Part shown: positions 1 to 10,739 of the stretch, piece after piece
Position numbering within the stretch: the stretch's first letter is position 1
Layout of the letters: every line of letters starts with the position of its first letter
The notes under the pieces: generated by a model
Told to the model about the DNA's origin: nothing
Database searches by the model: none
The model's input: the letters and a program-made list of their open reading frames with translations, nothing else
Source of the DNA: Tribonema minus
Lineage: Eukaryota; Sar; Xanthophyceae; Tribonematales; Tribonemataceae
Direction: 5' to 3'
DNA length: 64,000 nt
NCBI GenBank assembly: GCA_017506865.1
Contig: JAFCMP010000514.1
Coordinates: 434,001-498,000 of the forward strand
Position numbers and translations under genes: made by a program

Positions 1-315
1 GGGCGAGTTGGTGGATGAAAGGGAGAGGCTGGTAGGTATGTGGCAAACAAATATTGTGTGAAATGTTCATGTTGTTTGCTGCGGGCATTACTCTACAGCG
101 CAGTCAGCAGCAATGGCACGTCATGCCAGGCAATATATACACCTCGATTTCTGTGCTTGTGACAACATTCTTTTAAGACGGAAGGGACATGGGAGTGCTC
201 TGATTCGTTAGCGGCAGCACATTTGCAATGAAAGCAATCTGTGGTTCTGGTGAATTTGAGAGCTGCTGCAGCTGATGCATACTGCTGGCGACTGCCGATC
301 AGTTGGTGATTCTCG
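1..315. other. unassigned flank of repeat copy 1
   Basis: No gene is recognised here. An open frame runs through 93-416 on the minus strand, but it overlaps the better-supported repeat ORF and shows no domain. The segment adjoins the stop of the minus-strand ORF at 316. Confidence 0.3.
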
Positions 316-1011
316 TTAACGGATACCAGGACGCACCTCGTCGTACTCTTCCTCCTCGTCCTCGCTGGTGGGCTCCTCCGCCGCCGCCACGAGCCTCGCA
401 TACACCTCCATAGCAATCCACTTGCTCATCTCTCGGGGTATTCTATGAGCGACGATACTGCTCATTTGCTTGGCGGCAAGCGATGCGCGCTCCTCGTCGG
501 TCGCGTCATCTTCGTCCGCCGCGGCAGTGAAGAGCTGCTCCAAACATGCCTCCTCGACGACCTTAATATTCACTCTGGCCTGAGTGATCACCGCCTGTAT
601 CTTCTCCCTGGGCACGTGAAGGTTCACAGTCTTGGCGACTCGCTTAGTCTCCTTCACCATCGCTTCCTCCCGGTCAGCAGGGTTTGAAAGAGGTTGGGCC
701 AGGGACTGCCGCAGAGACGCGGCTAGAGTGCTGGCCCACCAAGCCGGGCTCTCTTCGCTGCCCACGCTGCCTCGCCTCCGGCCCGCAGGGCTGACCCCGC
801 CTCTCGCAACCGGGCTGATCGAAGCTGTCGGCGTCCACGTCCCTGGCATCGGCACAGACAGCGCCTTCTCCACGCGCGAATGCAAATCCTGTTGTTCCCG
901 TCGACCAGCGGATAGCTGAGCCTGCTGCTGCTGCAGCATCCTGCTATCCGCCTGGTCACGGGCGGGCCGCGTTTGCGCCATCCCTGCCTCGTTTTTTTTT
1001 CCCTCAGCCAA
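316..1011 (-). CDS. repeat-encoded coiled-coil protein, unknown function (copy 1)
   Basis: This 231-codon open frame is not a recognised family. The N-terminal third has a short Gln run (LQQQQAQL) and a Pro/Ser/Arg-rich linker. The C-terminal half is predicted to be mostly helical and charged, with a basic stretch (KETKRVAKTVNLHVPREK) and an acidic tail (SEDEEEEYDE). The first ~100 residues recur almost unchanged in the repeat copy at 4617-4943, where the frame diverges after TLAA. This makes it part of a dispersed repeat rather than a single-copy host gene. Its basic/acidic, coiled-coil and Q-rich layout resembles the ORFs at 21.0-23.3, 23.8-24.2 and 28.8-30.2 kb, though no direct alignment was seen. 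It could be an accessory ORF of a transposon. Confidence 0.4.
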   Translation of the reverse strand: MAEGKKNEAGMAQTRPARDQADSRMLQQQQAQLSAGRREQQDLHSRVEKALSVPMPGTWTPTASISPVARGGVSPAGRRRGSVGSEESPAWWASTLAASLRQSLAQPLSNPADREEAMVKETKRVAKTVNLHVPREKIQAVITQARVNIKVVEEACLEQLFTAAADEDDATDEERASLAAKQMSSIVAHRIPREMSKWIAMEVYARLVAAAEEPTSEDEEEEYDEVRPGIR

Positions 1012-1480
1012 ACGACCCGGGGGTGACTCCTTGCGTCTGCGCTGACGGGGTCGCGTGCTGCTCTCGGCTGGCGGAGATGATCCTCCCCTCAGCTACAGCT
1101 ATCGCGCCCGCTTCCGCGCAGACAACTCCTGTGCATGCGGGATGCTTGATTGATCGATCGATGCACAGAAAACTGAGGAAGGAATGTGATGATGCTCAGC
1201 GGCACACCGGCTGGCTCGGGGTCTCGCCGCCTCCTCGCGGGCGGCTGCGGCTGCAGTTGTGGCAGCGCCGCCTCTAGAGGCGCATGCGGGGAGGCCGCCG
1301 GCTACGACACTTGCAAACGCGGTGGAATGCGGCGCGCACCAAGTCCTCTTGCTGTTGAGTGAATGGGCTAAACCCAACTGCATGCAGCTCGTGAACAACA
1401 CGTGCTGCTGCTGGGCCTGGACCAGCATCGCTGGACGCCAGAGCTGGCAACGGACGCCGTCACCTGACGTTGGCGCCCAG
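666..1480. repeat. direct repeat, copy 1 (~815 bp)
   Basis: This segment matches 4610-5411 in the same orientation with only scattered substitutions and one small deletion (near 700 versus 4645). Similarity resumes in diverged form further on: 2090-2200 matches 5640-5740, and 2531-2690 matches 5987-6200. The full repeat unit is therefore about 2 kb. Confidence 0.85.
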
Positions 1481-2115
1481 TGATACTGCGCAGCCTGAGG
1501 TCGCCCGCGCCTGGCGCATGGTTGCATGCACCGCTCAGCGTTGGCGGCAGCAAAGCATCTGTGCTTCGACGTGCACGGAGTCTCAGCCACTGCGGCTTAA
1601 CACTCTGATGGCTTATCGTTGCTCCAGCAGGTCGTGGAGGCGGTGGTGGGCTACCAGCATATACGGCTTCCACGCTTCAGGTTGTCTGGGGTGCGGGAAG
1701 CCTGGACGCAGATCGCAGGAAAAGCTCCTTGCATCTACGCAGAACCGCCCGGCTTCCGGCAGCGCCCGCATCACCGGAAGCGTGCTGCCGCCGGATGCTG
1801 ATATCCCGCCATCGCCTCCACGATCTCCTGGAGCAACGAGAAGCCATCACACTATTCCGCCGCAGTGGCTGGGTCTTCGTGCGCGTCAAACCGCAACGCT
1901 GCGTTGCCGCCACTGTGCAGTGCTTGCTACCCAACCGTCACGCGGCACCCTGCGCAGTATCACCGGGTGCCAATGTCCGGTGACGATGTCTGTCGCCAGC
2001 TCTGGCGTCCATGCAATGCTGGCGTTCAGGGCCAGCTGCGCGCTGACCTTATATCACTGCTCTCGCAGCGTGGTAGCCGCGCACTCGCCGCATGCACCTC
2101 CAGAGGAGGCGCTGC
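1265..2115. repeat. nested inverted repeats (foldback structure)
   Basis: The outer arms are about 1265-1478 and about 1977-2115. The left arm begins near GCCGCCTCTAGAGGCGCATG and the right arm ends with its diverged reverse complement (CCTCCAGAGGAGGCG). Inside them lies a second inverted pair, about 1482-1690 against about 1770-1975. For example, CTCCAGCAGGTCGTGGAGGC near 1622 pairs with CGCCTCCACGATCTCCTGGAG read in reverse near 1813. Copy 2 at 5205-5655 has the outer arms but not the inner pair. The inner ~500 bp therefore look inserted into, or lost from, the centre of an older palindrome. Confidence 0.65.
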
Positions 2116-2689
2116 CAGCAACGCCGCAGCGGCCGCAGCCGCCAGAGCTGTGGCCTCAGACTGCTGTGCGCCGCCTGCTGGCCGCCACCCTGCGCATTCA
2201 CCTGCTACTGCACCAGAAGGCGCACAACATTTGCCTTCCGGACGGAGCGCAGAGAGAGCTCAGCTTCCGCCACCGCCGGCAACAACTGCGGCTGCTCCTG
2301 CACCTGTTTTATCGCTTAGTCATCGCGCAGGCCCTGCCCCAGACATTGTCGGCTTGCCTCAAACCTGCCATAATTATCTAGCTGTACGGCTACTTGCTTC
2401 GTCTTTGTCCTTTGGCTTCCTTGCCTACAGAGATGACGAATGGGTACACTTCCCATGTACTCAGACCGCTGGGGCACTGACGCTCTCTTGGGTAGAAAAA
2501 CGGGGCCTCTTTTTTCAAGAGATTCTGATCATATGAATCGCAGCCAAATGCTTCCATGGGTAAGGGTCAGGTAATGCTGTCCATAGGTAGGCCAGAAAGC
2601 TTAGCTTGATTGGTGTTGCTCCCTTGTTCTCATTACCTACTGGATGCCAGCCTTGACATCAGACGTCACATCTAAGTACAGACAAGAGC

Positions 2690-3970
2690 CTCTGAGACTG
2701 ATCTTCGACGGCGGGCGTCACACGCCACTGAGCAGGGCAAGCTTCGGTGAAATTCAATGCTGCAGGTTGTAGACGGCAATCATGGTGTGGAGGGCACGAG
2801 GTCATAACCTACGGTCAATGAAGCAGATTTGATGAAGGTCATGCACTACCAGTGCCATATCAGCAGGCATGTAACACCCAGTACATTGCAGTCAAGCATA
2901 AGTGCTGGTAGTGCAGCATTGTGTTTTGTTTTGAAGGATACTGGCAATGTGAGAGTGTGTGGCATGGCAGTGAGCAGGCCACGGCGACACAATGCAAAGC
3001 ATCACGAGGCGCACATTCGTGTACGTAAAATGGTTGGGCAGAGACTGAGCCATGAATCTGTTGCACTGCATTGGTATTGTCCAGCATTGTCACATGCCCT
3101 GCACAACTACTTGTCCACTGCATCATATGATTGCTGATCATATGATACATCCACCACGAACGCGATAAAGTTTCATAATAGGCAAATATTTATTTATATA
3201 TATTGAAAACGAATCAAAAGTTCGTAGAGCTCTAGGTGACAAGGGATGGTTAGCCGTAAGTGCCTTCCACCAATATCCGTGGTCGCCGCTGCTGCAGCAA
3301 TTGGCCACGAGTCAAACAGTACCACCGTGTCCACCAGTCAAAAAGACTTCCGTGTGCAAGCTTTTAGCGTTCGAGGCATGGGTGTTCAATATTGGAAACG
3401 TCTCACGTGTTCGGTAGGCCAGCTCCAGCCGGCAGCCCAATACATATATTGTAAGCATATGCATAGCCGCTCCAGGCTGTGTGAGCTCGGACAGTTCAGG
3501 GGGACATGGTTCAAGGACCATATGACTCTCAACGCTGAAGACTGGTGGCGTGACAGCACTCGATATGCCTTGTCGATAGGCGTCACGGTTGTGTGGACCT
3601 ATGCATTCGTTACAGATGAAAACTGCAGGACTAACAAGAGGGGCATGTTGTGCATAGCTTGCTGGCACTCGTCATAGGTCTCCTGCCGCTCAGCTTCATG
3701 ACCCATGTGGCAAGACTTGACTTCGTGGGAGTAGGAATACAAACGGTCATGAACTCCTTTGCCAACCCTAAACCATGAGACCTCTCGAGCAAATCTGCAT
3801 GTGGTGGCAGCCCAACATGGATGATCCGGTGATCCTACTGTAGCTGGTTGCCCATGTGGCAACTGCAGATGGGTAGTTTGAGGCTCCGCACGTGATTGAT
3901 TTGAAACTCCCCATGTGAATGATCACCAGGACTGAATGCGTCCACGGGTGAGGCATTCACTGATGAATTC
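2690..3970. other. no recognisable gene
   Basis: This is mixed-composition sequence with a short AT-rich patch around 3165-3225. Open frames on both strands (up to 143 codons) overlap each other and carry no recognised motif. Confidence 0.4.
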
Positions 3971-3973
3971 ATG

Positions 3974-4474
3974 TCATTTATGTTGGGACGACTTGCATGG
4001 CTGCTCTTTGATCGGATCGCCTCTCGCGCTCAGCCGCCACCCTCTGTGCGTGTCGGTCCAGAGAAACATACGAGCAGCCGCCCTGGCACGATCTGCAGCA
4101 AGTCCCTGCTCACGTTGCTGTGGTGTATCTCGCGCACGAGCATCAGACTGCCTAGCAGGATTCACAGCGAGTCGTTGCTCACGTTGCTCTGGCGTATCTC
4201 GAACAGACCGCCTAGCACTGTCAACAGCTGGCTGTTGCCAAGTTGCTCTGGTGTCTCTCACACACACCATAGCACGGGCCACAGCAAGCCGATGCTCACG
4301 CTTCGTCCGGTGTCCACGACTAGCCACTTGTGCACCTCTTCGCTTGCGACCTGCTACTGTGATGCGACGGCCGTTGGAGTGCTGCTGCTCGCTGCGGCTG
4401 CTGTTACTGCTGCTGCCACTGTCGCCGACACTGCGCCTCGCTCGTTTCTTTGTGGTGTTCATGTTCATGTTCAT
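3974..4474 (-). CDS. basic repeat-motif protein, possible Helitron-type N-terminal fragment
   Basis: This 166-codon frame starts at an ATG (MNMNMNTTKKRARRS). It has a Ser-rich, basic N-terminus followed by repeats of the pattern R-D-T-x-E/Q-Q-R-E-Q-x-L-A, for example RDTPEQREQRLA and RDTPQQREQGLA. Comparable R..ET.EQR..RL repeats are known upstream of the Rep/helicase region in many eukaryotic Helitron proteins. No Rep motif or helicase is visible downstream, so this would be a fragment. The plus-strand frame over the same bases looks like a shadow (Cys/Arg/Ser-rich, no motif). Function is inferred from motif style only. Confidence 0.3.
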   Translation of the reverse strand: MNMNMNTTKKRARRSVGDSGSSSNSSRSEQQHSNGRRITVAGRKRRGAQVASRGHRTKREHRLAVARAMVCVRDTRATWQQPAVDSARRSVRDTPEQREQRLAVNPARQSDARARDTPQQREQGLAADRARAAARMFLWTDTHRGWRLSARGDPIKEQPCKSSQHK

Positions 4475-4609
4475 CCAAGTTTCTTTTCTTCGGTTTCGAA
4501 GTTCAACTTTCCGAGGACAAACACTTGAACTTGGTTCACCATCCTCCTCGAAGTAGAAGGCGTGCGCCCGGCGCGCGCTCGCTCACGCTCGCTTGCGGAC
4601 CGGGACTTC

Positions 4610-5411
4610 CTCCCGGTCAGCAGGGTTTGAAAGTGGTTCGGCCAGGGACTGCGGCTAGAGTGCTGGCCCACCAAGCCGGGCTCTCTTCGCTGCCCACGCT
4701 GCCTCGCCTCCGGCCCGCAGGGCTGACCCCGCCTCTCGCAACCGGGCTGATTGAAGCTGTGGGCGTCCACGTCCCTGGCATCGGCACAGACAGCGCCTTC
4801 TCCACGCGCGAATGCAAATCCTGTTGTTCCCGTCGACCAGCGGATAGCTGAGCCTGCTGCTGCTGCAGCATCCTGCTATCCGCCTGGTCACGGGCGGGCC
4901 GCGTTTGCGCCATCCCTGCCTGGTTGTTTTTCCCCTCAGCCAAACGACCCGGGGGTGACTCCTTGCGTCTGCGCTGACGGGGTCGCGTGCTGCTCTCGGC
5001 TGGCGGTGATGCTCCTCCCCTCAGCTACAGCTATCGCGCCCGCTTCCGCGCAGACAACTCCTGTGCATGCGGGATGCTTGATTGATCGATCGATGCACAG
5101 AAAACTGAGGAAGGAATGTGATGATGCTCAGCGGCACACCGGCTGGCTCGGGGTCTCGCCGCCTCCTCGCGGGCGGCTGCGGCTGCAGTTGTGGCAGCGC
5201 CGCCTCTAGAGGCGCATGCGGGGAGGGCGCCGGCTACGACATTTGCAAACGCGGTGGAATGCGGCGCGCACCAAGTCCTCTTGCTGTTGAGTGAATGGGC
5301 TCAGCCCAACTGCATGCAGCTCGTGAACAACACGTGCTGCTGCTGGGCCTGGACCAGCATCGCTGGACGCCAGAGCTGGCAACGGACGCCGTCACCTGAC
5401 GTTGGCGCCCG
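4610..5411. repeat. direct repeat, copy 2
   Basis: This is the second copy of the segment at 666-1480, in the same orientation. It carries the truncated minus-strand frame 4617-4943, whose first ~100 residues match the copy-1 protein. Upstream of 4610 the two copies share nothing obvious, so a repeat boundary or breakpoint lies there. Confidence 0.85.
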
Positions 5412-5655
5412 GTGCCATCTCCGGAGCGCCAACGTCCAGTATCCGTCGCCAGCTCTGGCATCCATGCGATCATGATGCTGGTTCCCAGGGCCAGCAGCGC
5501 GCTGACCTTGTTTTGCAAGCTGCAGCTCCATTGCCTCGGTAGGCCACGTAAATGGGATCCATTCCCTCAACAGCAAGAGGTGGGCATCGCATTCCACTGC
5601 ATTTGCAGCGTCGTAGCCAGCGCCCTTGCCGTATTTGCCTCCAGAGGCGGCGCTG
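5205..5655. repeat. imperfect inverted repeat, arms ~200-220 bp
   Basis: The left arm starts GCCGCCTCTAGAGGCG. The right arm ends in its diverged complement, CCTCCAGAGGCGGCG. Pairing continues through the shared blocks around GGCTACGAC, GTGGAATGC and CTCTTGCTGTTGAG, and the centre is near 5405. It is the simple form of the nested structure in copy 1. Confidence 0.65.
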
Positions 5656-6110
5656 CCAGCCAGGCCGCGGCGGCCACAGCCCCCTGAGCTGCGGCCTGCT
5701 GCTGTGTCGCCTGCGCCGCCTGCTGGCATCCACCCTGCACGTTCATCTTCCGCACCACGTCGTATACAGCACGTATGCTCCCATTGTGCTCGTGCACGCG
5801 TTGTGGGATATCTGGAGCAAACTCAAACAGACAGGGCCTCCTCCTCTGCATTGCTTTCAGTAAGGAAGGGGCTGCAAGCGTGATTCAGATTATGACTCAG
5901 ACTTGTGTCGAGGCCTTTTCGATCATGTGAGTCACACATATGCAAGAAACCCCCAGCAATGATCAAGAGCCCTGAGAGCTCAAGTCATGAATTGCAGCCA
6001 AATGCTTTGATCAGGTAAGGGGTGGGTGAAGGTGTCCATAATAGGCCAGAAAGCCCAGCTTGACCTCCCCTGCTCTGTGGTGGTCATGGCCTACTTGATG
6101 CTAGCTGAAG

Positions 6111-6150
6111 TAGTTACCCCGGCACAACTATAGTTGTGCCGGGGTAACTA
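6111..6150. repeat. perfect 40-bp palindrome
   Basis: The half-site TAGTTACCCCGGCACAACTA is followed immediately by its exact reverse complement, with no spacer and no mismatch. It interrupts repeat copy 2 at a point where copy 1 (near 2650) has no counterpart, so it looks like an insertion. Confidence 0.95.
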
Positions 6151-6199
6151 TCACTAGCCTACTCATGTTGACATCACACGTCTCTATCTAAGTACACAT

Positions 6200-7390
6200 A
6201 AAGTGGTTGTCGTTGCGACACTTCCAGACTGTCATACGACATGTAGATTCCTTACAGCTCGATGCCAATCATCTGGCATCCAATCATCTGGCGCCCTGAG
6301 CGAGAATTAAAATGAAAAGTACACATAAAATTTGAAGTGCAGTACAGGGCTGCATACCTTGAGTACCGCAAGCGAGACATTGTGGGGTTGATATGTGTTA
6401 ATCGTGTAGAGCCAGCAGCAGACACACAGATACTTGGGAGCATGAAATGAAAACAAATGTGTTGTTATTGTCTGATACAGAATGTGGTGCATTATATGGG
6501 CGGGCGCCCTGGCCAAGGCAGGACCGCGCAGCACATCTCAGCTGCCCCCAGATTTTGCAGATCAAGCAGAGCTTCCTGACTTGAACAGCAGCACATCACA
6601 CGACCGGCTCAGAAGCCTTACAAACTCTGACACGGCTTCTACGCAGCAAAGCATGTGCTGCGGTGGCAGCGCGCCGTCGCTGTGGTCACGAGCTGCTGCG
6701 TCCCTCGTTTTGGGCAAGAGCCTCTTGCTCTGCCTTGTGTATGGCTTTGCCCATGACCTGCAGGCCAGATGCAACAAGCAAGCAGCATATGTGCGTGTGT
6801 GAGGGCTGCAGTGGCAGTGCTCCACCTTCACAACAGCTCGTGTGCCATGGTCAATGAGATTACACAAGGCTAAACACTTGGCGTTGAAGTTAGGCGAAGT
6901 TGATCACTTTACGCAAACGCGACATATGTTCCAAGAGTGGCTGCAGGTTGAAGAGGAATCTGGGTCATCACCTCAAGCAAATTGCATCGGCATTGCTGTG
7001 ATTGCTGAAGTCCTTCGCTGAGTTGCCAGACTTGAGACGCAGAGCATGACATGGTGCCATTTCAATAAACAAGCTTGTGGCCCGCAATGATCCATTTCCT
7101 TCATGACTGTAAACTCAACCAACGATGCCACTGGGTTTCAGGGATGCTGCTGAAAGCGTTCAGCAGTTCAAAGTCTTTAAAAGAAGAAGCAGGCATCCCT
7201 AGGTTTAGTTTAAGGGTTGGTGTTTAGGGTTAGGGTTAGGTTGGGTGGCATTGCGACATCGGCAACTTAAAAGAGCCATGCTGAAAATGTTGCAAGAAGT
7301 TCGACAGCCATCATGATGGAAGTGCATGCCAAGCCCTCCCCCCTGCCAACTGCCTTGCTCCATATCAGCAGGTTGGGTCTCTACACTGCC
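6200..7390. other. no recognisable gene; telomere-like tract
   Basis: No gene is recognised. Around 7201-7240 there is a degenerate run of TTTAGGG/TTAGGG-like units. The open frames here (up to 106 codons) overlap on both strands and have no motif. Confidence 0.4.
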
Positions 7391-7394
7391 GCTA

Positions 7395-7470
7395 CAGCTG
7401 AACTTCAGCATCACATGCATTATGTGACGTGCCATCGCCTCGCACAACGCAAGACGCCCTCCCCAGCACC
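7395..7470 (-). repeat. echo of the SEL1 gene's last-exon 3' end
   Basis: This is a degenerate copy of 7541-7611, the end of the SEL1 coding region. In translation it still reads ARHIMHVMLKFS against ARHIMQVMLKFS in the gene. It lies just beyond the gene's stop codon and is not part of the coding sequence. Confidence 0.8.
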
Positions 7471-7529
7471 GTTGTTGCATTGCTCTTCCTCAATCAGCCT
7501 CATGCCAAAACAGAACGTCCACCACAAAT

Positions 7530-10500
7530 TCAGCTGAACTTCAACATCACCTGCATGATGTGACGCGCCGTCGCCTCGCAGCGCGGCACCCCCTCCCCCA
7601 GCATGTGCATGGAGGCCACCTCGCGCCACGCGAGCACGTGCCCCGCCTCCGCCGCCGTCTGGTACAGCTCAAACGCGGCGCGCAGGTCTTTGTCGCAGCC
7701 CCACCCGTGGTACCTCATGACCGCCGCGCAGTAGGCTGCTTCGGCGTGCTGCTGCTGAGCTGCGGAGCGGTTGAGGGAAAGAGGGGACAAGGGTTTGAGA
7801 TAACGCGCAACACACTCTAGACCTACCGCTTACCCTAACCCTTAGCTAGGCATTTTCTGTCAGGACTGCCGGAGTTGATGGCATGCAGTGGGCCGCCTCC
7901 GCGTGCTGTTGCTGAGCTGCGGAGTGGTGACAGAGGCGGGCGCAGGGACTTGATGCTCGTCATTTAGCGCCGCAGTTCGGCATCGTGCAGCACCTGCAAA
8001 TGCTGACGGAGGTGAGGTGGGTATAGTTGCATGCTGCTTTTTCAAAGTACAGGAGGTGTCACCGGGGCCAGAAACTGGTGATAGAGTCAGCGCACATGGC
8101 AGAGAAAGAGGTGACACTGGCAGTGATCCATGGGCCTGTGAAGACTGCGTTTCACAACGCCAGTGGGTCCAGCATCACTGGACCCAGCACACAACATTGA
8201 CGTGAAGGCAGTCGCAGCTGTACCCTGTGGGCGGTTTGGAACTGGGCGAAGACAACTTGCAACAGCCAACCCTACCCCTAGATGAACCACAAACTGCGAA
8301 GACCTTTTTAACAGTTACTGTTCTCAAGTAAGGTCGACTAATCAGAACAGCAACACCGCGCTCTTCATAGCTGACACGCGGTGTTTCCTGATCACATGCT
8401 TCAACTTTGAAGTATGCAGCAGGTTGAGGAAGACCCTATTGCACAAAGGCAAAGCCGTCTTCTCATCTCACAACCTCCACGCCAGCCCACGGAACTAAGC
8501 AAGCACGACCTCCGCATGCAGCCGTGACACCTACAAAGTGGCAACAACAACTTCAAGATTAACTTCAAGAGATGAAAACCATGGGATAACCTCCCTTACC
8601 TGCAAATTCAAACCAGCGCAGCGCCTTCTCCTCGCTGCGCTCCCGCCCCGCTAGAAGCGGCAAACACAACTTCAAACTCAACTACAACTCGTGAAAACCA
8701 TGACCCCCCCCCCGCCTCACCTGCGAGTTCAAACCAGTGCAGCGCCTTCTCCTCGCTGCGCTCGCGCCCCGCGAGACCCCGCCGCCACAGGTCCCCCTCC
8801 GCGAACAGCGCGTTCGCGCTCCCCGCCGCCGCCGCGCGCGCCACCAGCTCCACATACCTACCCTCGTCGCGCTCCACGCCCGCCTCCGCATCCCCCGCCC
8901 CGTGCAGCAGCGCCAGATGGTAGAGCGCCTCCGGGTGCTCGTCAATGTCTGCTGAGCGCTGCAGATATGCGAGCGCGGCGCGCGCGTCACGCGGCAGGCC
9001 GAGTTCCGCGTCGCCCACGCTGTGCGCGTGCCCCAGCAGGAAGAGCGCCGCGGAGGAGCCCTCCGCGGCTGCGCGCTGGTAGAGCTGGGGGGGGGGGGGG
9101 GGGGGGGCAAGGCGGGGCAGCGAGCAGCGTCTTTGAAAACGTAGTTTTCACAGGTGGTTGAAAGAGGCAAGGAAGTTGACTTGAGTTGCTGCCAGTACCA
9201 TTTTGAAAGACTTTCCAAACACTACTATGTAAATTTCATAAAAGTATTGCCATTTGACCAACGAGATGCGTGGGCAATGAGTGGCGCGACTACTGGTGCC
9301 TGAGGTGCACACAAGGTGCTCCAGTTTGAAGGGGGCTCACATAGACGGGGCTGTATCATGAGGGCCATTCTTGAACCGAAGGTGCGGCGCAGAGCTGCCG
9401 CCCACGTCAGGTGCCAGGGGTACTCCTGTAGCTCGAACGCCCCTTTTTTAAGATTTAAGGCCTGAACACACCTCAAGAGCACGGACGGGATCCTCTCCAG
9501 CAGGCCCCAGCCCCTCGTGGTACACGCGCGCCAGTTGAAAGAGCGCATCGGGCAGCGGCGGCGCGCCAGCGGCAGCGCGCAGGTACCAGTGCTCAGCGAA
9601 TGGCGTGTTGGCGGCGCTCTCGCCGGGATCTTGCATCGCCATGTCTGCCACCTGGAGCATGGCCTATGGCAGTAAGGGCAGGCGACAGGAGTGAGGCACT
9701 GTCGTGGTGGTGCATATTTGGTAGCCCGTGTGTGCATTGGAACACCACTTTGCTGCGTGAAGCTGAACTTACAGGAGCATGTCTGCGGTGTTTGCATCCT
9801 GTTTATGGTAAACGATATGCCTGGTATGCAGCTGGCAACAAAAGCTTAGCATCCTGCATACACGTTTATATCACAGCACTGCACTTCACATGTCCACACA
9901 GGTGATAACATCAAATGAACAGCACGTCCAGAGATACCGCAGCAGCACGTGGGTTGCGCGCCTGAAACTGCTGCAAAAAGGGTGATCTAAAGCTGATCCG
10001 TAGCAACTTGGCACACAGCACCATGCTGTCCGCTGATGCATATCCGCTTGACACACAACAAGATGTCGATTAGCGCATTCATCATTGAGAGGTCAAAAGC
10101 CTGAGAGTCTGGGCAACAGCGACTGCCTGAACTACCTTCTTCGTTGACTACCTGAACTGCCTTCTGCATTCTAAACAGCATATGTGCTGCAAGCAACGTC
10201 ACTGAGCGAAGCTGAGTGCAATCTGACTCACCCCAGTGTGCCCCGCCTCCGCCGCTGCCATGTACCACTGGAATGCCTCCTGGTTTGTCACACGCGGTCC
10301 CATCAGCTGCGATTTAGTGTGGCTGATCACCACCCCGCCGCTTCCCTGCAAGTCCTTGGTGGCCCCGCCACCGCGCTTCCGTTTCCTGGCCTCCAGAGCC
10401 TTTCGCCTCATGGCTTTGATCTCCTGAATGACGGCCTTCGCTGCTCCCTCCGCACCCAGCGCAGCCCTCTCGGCGCTGTCCATTTCCTCCTCATAGAAAT

Positions 10501-10624
10501 AGTGCAAATTTCCCAGGGCGTACCAAATGTCAGGGCGGCAGGCGGGTTCGGCACGCAGCAACCATTGCACTGCCTCCAATGCGGCTTCCCCTGACAGCGG
10601 AGGAGGCGCTCTCGCAAGTGCCAT
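7530..10624 (-). CDS. SEL1-like repeat protein (four exons, 5' end uncertain)
   Basis: Exons in reading order are 10624-10232, 9663-9472, 9084-8721 and 7759-7530. All use GT-AG junctions and the phases close (0, 0, 1), giving about 392 aa. The protein is a tandem array of SEL1/TPR-like helical pairs of the form A..LG.....G......A..W...AA..G. Examples are EAFQWYMAAAEAG, FAEHWYLRAAAG, ALELYQRAAAEG, KALHWFELA and AFELYQTAAEAG. The family forms protein-binding solenoids, often as adaptors in ER-associated degradation or signalling. Neither a transmembrane segment nor a catalytic domain was seen, so the partner is unknown. The start at 10624 is the first ATG in the repeat-bearing frame. The frame stays open upstream, and an acceptor near 10688 would add about 20 residues. 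The gene is divergent from the FANCE-side gene about 100 bp away. Introns 2 and 3 carry degenerate copies of exon edges. Confidence 0.8.
7885..7930 (-). repeat. echo of the 5' edge of the SEL1 last exon
   Basis: Plus-strand text around 7890-7925 (GCGTGCTGTTGCTGAGCTGC) repeats 7743-7765, which is the acceptor and first codons of the last SEL1 exon. It sits inside the preceding intron, about 150 bp away. Confidence 0.7.
8599..8655 (-). repeat. echo of a SEL1 internal exon's 3' edge with donor site
   Basis: Read on the minus strand, this repeats the end of exon 3 (8721-8775): a basic RERSEEKAL stretch, Trp-Phe-Glu-Phe-Ala, then G|GTAAGG. The donor is intact in the copy. It is separated from the real exon end by about 120 bp. 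Confidence 0.8.
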
Positions 10625-10739
10625 GCCCTTTTCTGCGCATTCCTCCAGCGACCACTGTTCAGCTGCTGCAGCAGATCCAGAAAGTCGTTTGCTGAAGATC
10701 CAGTTAACGGATCCTAGACTACGACTACTATGATCGCTG

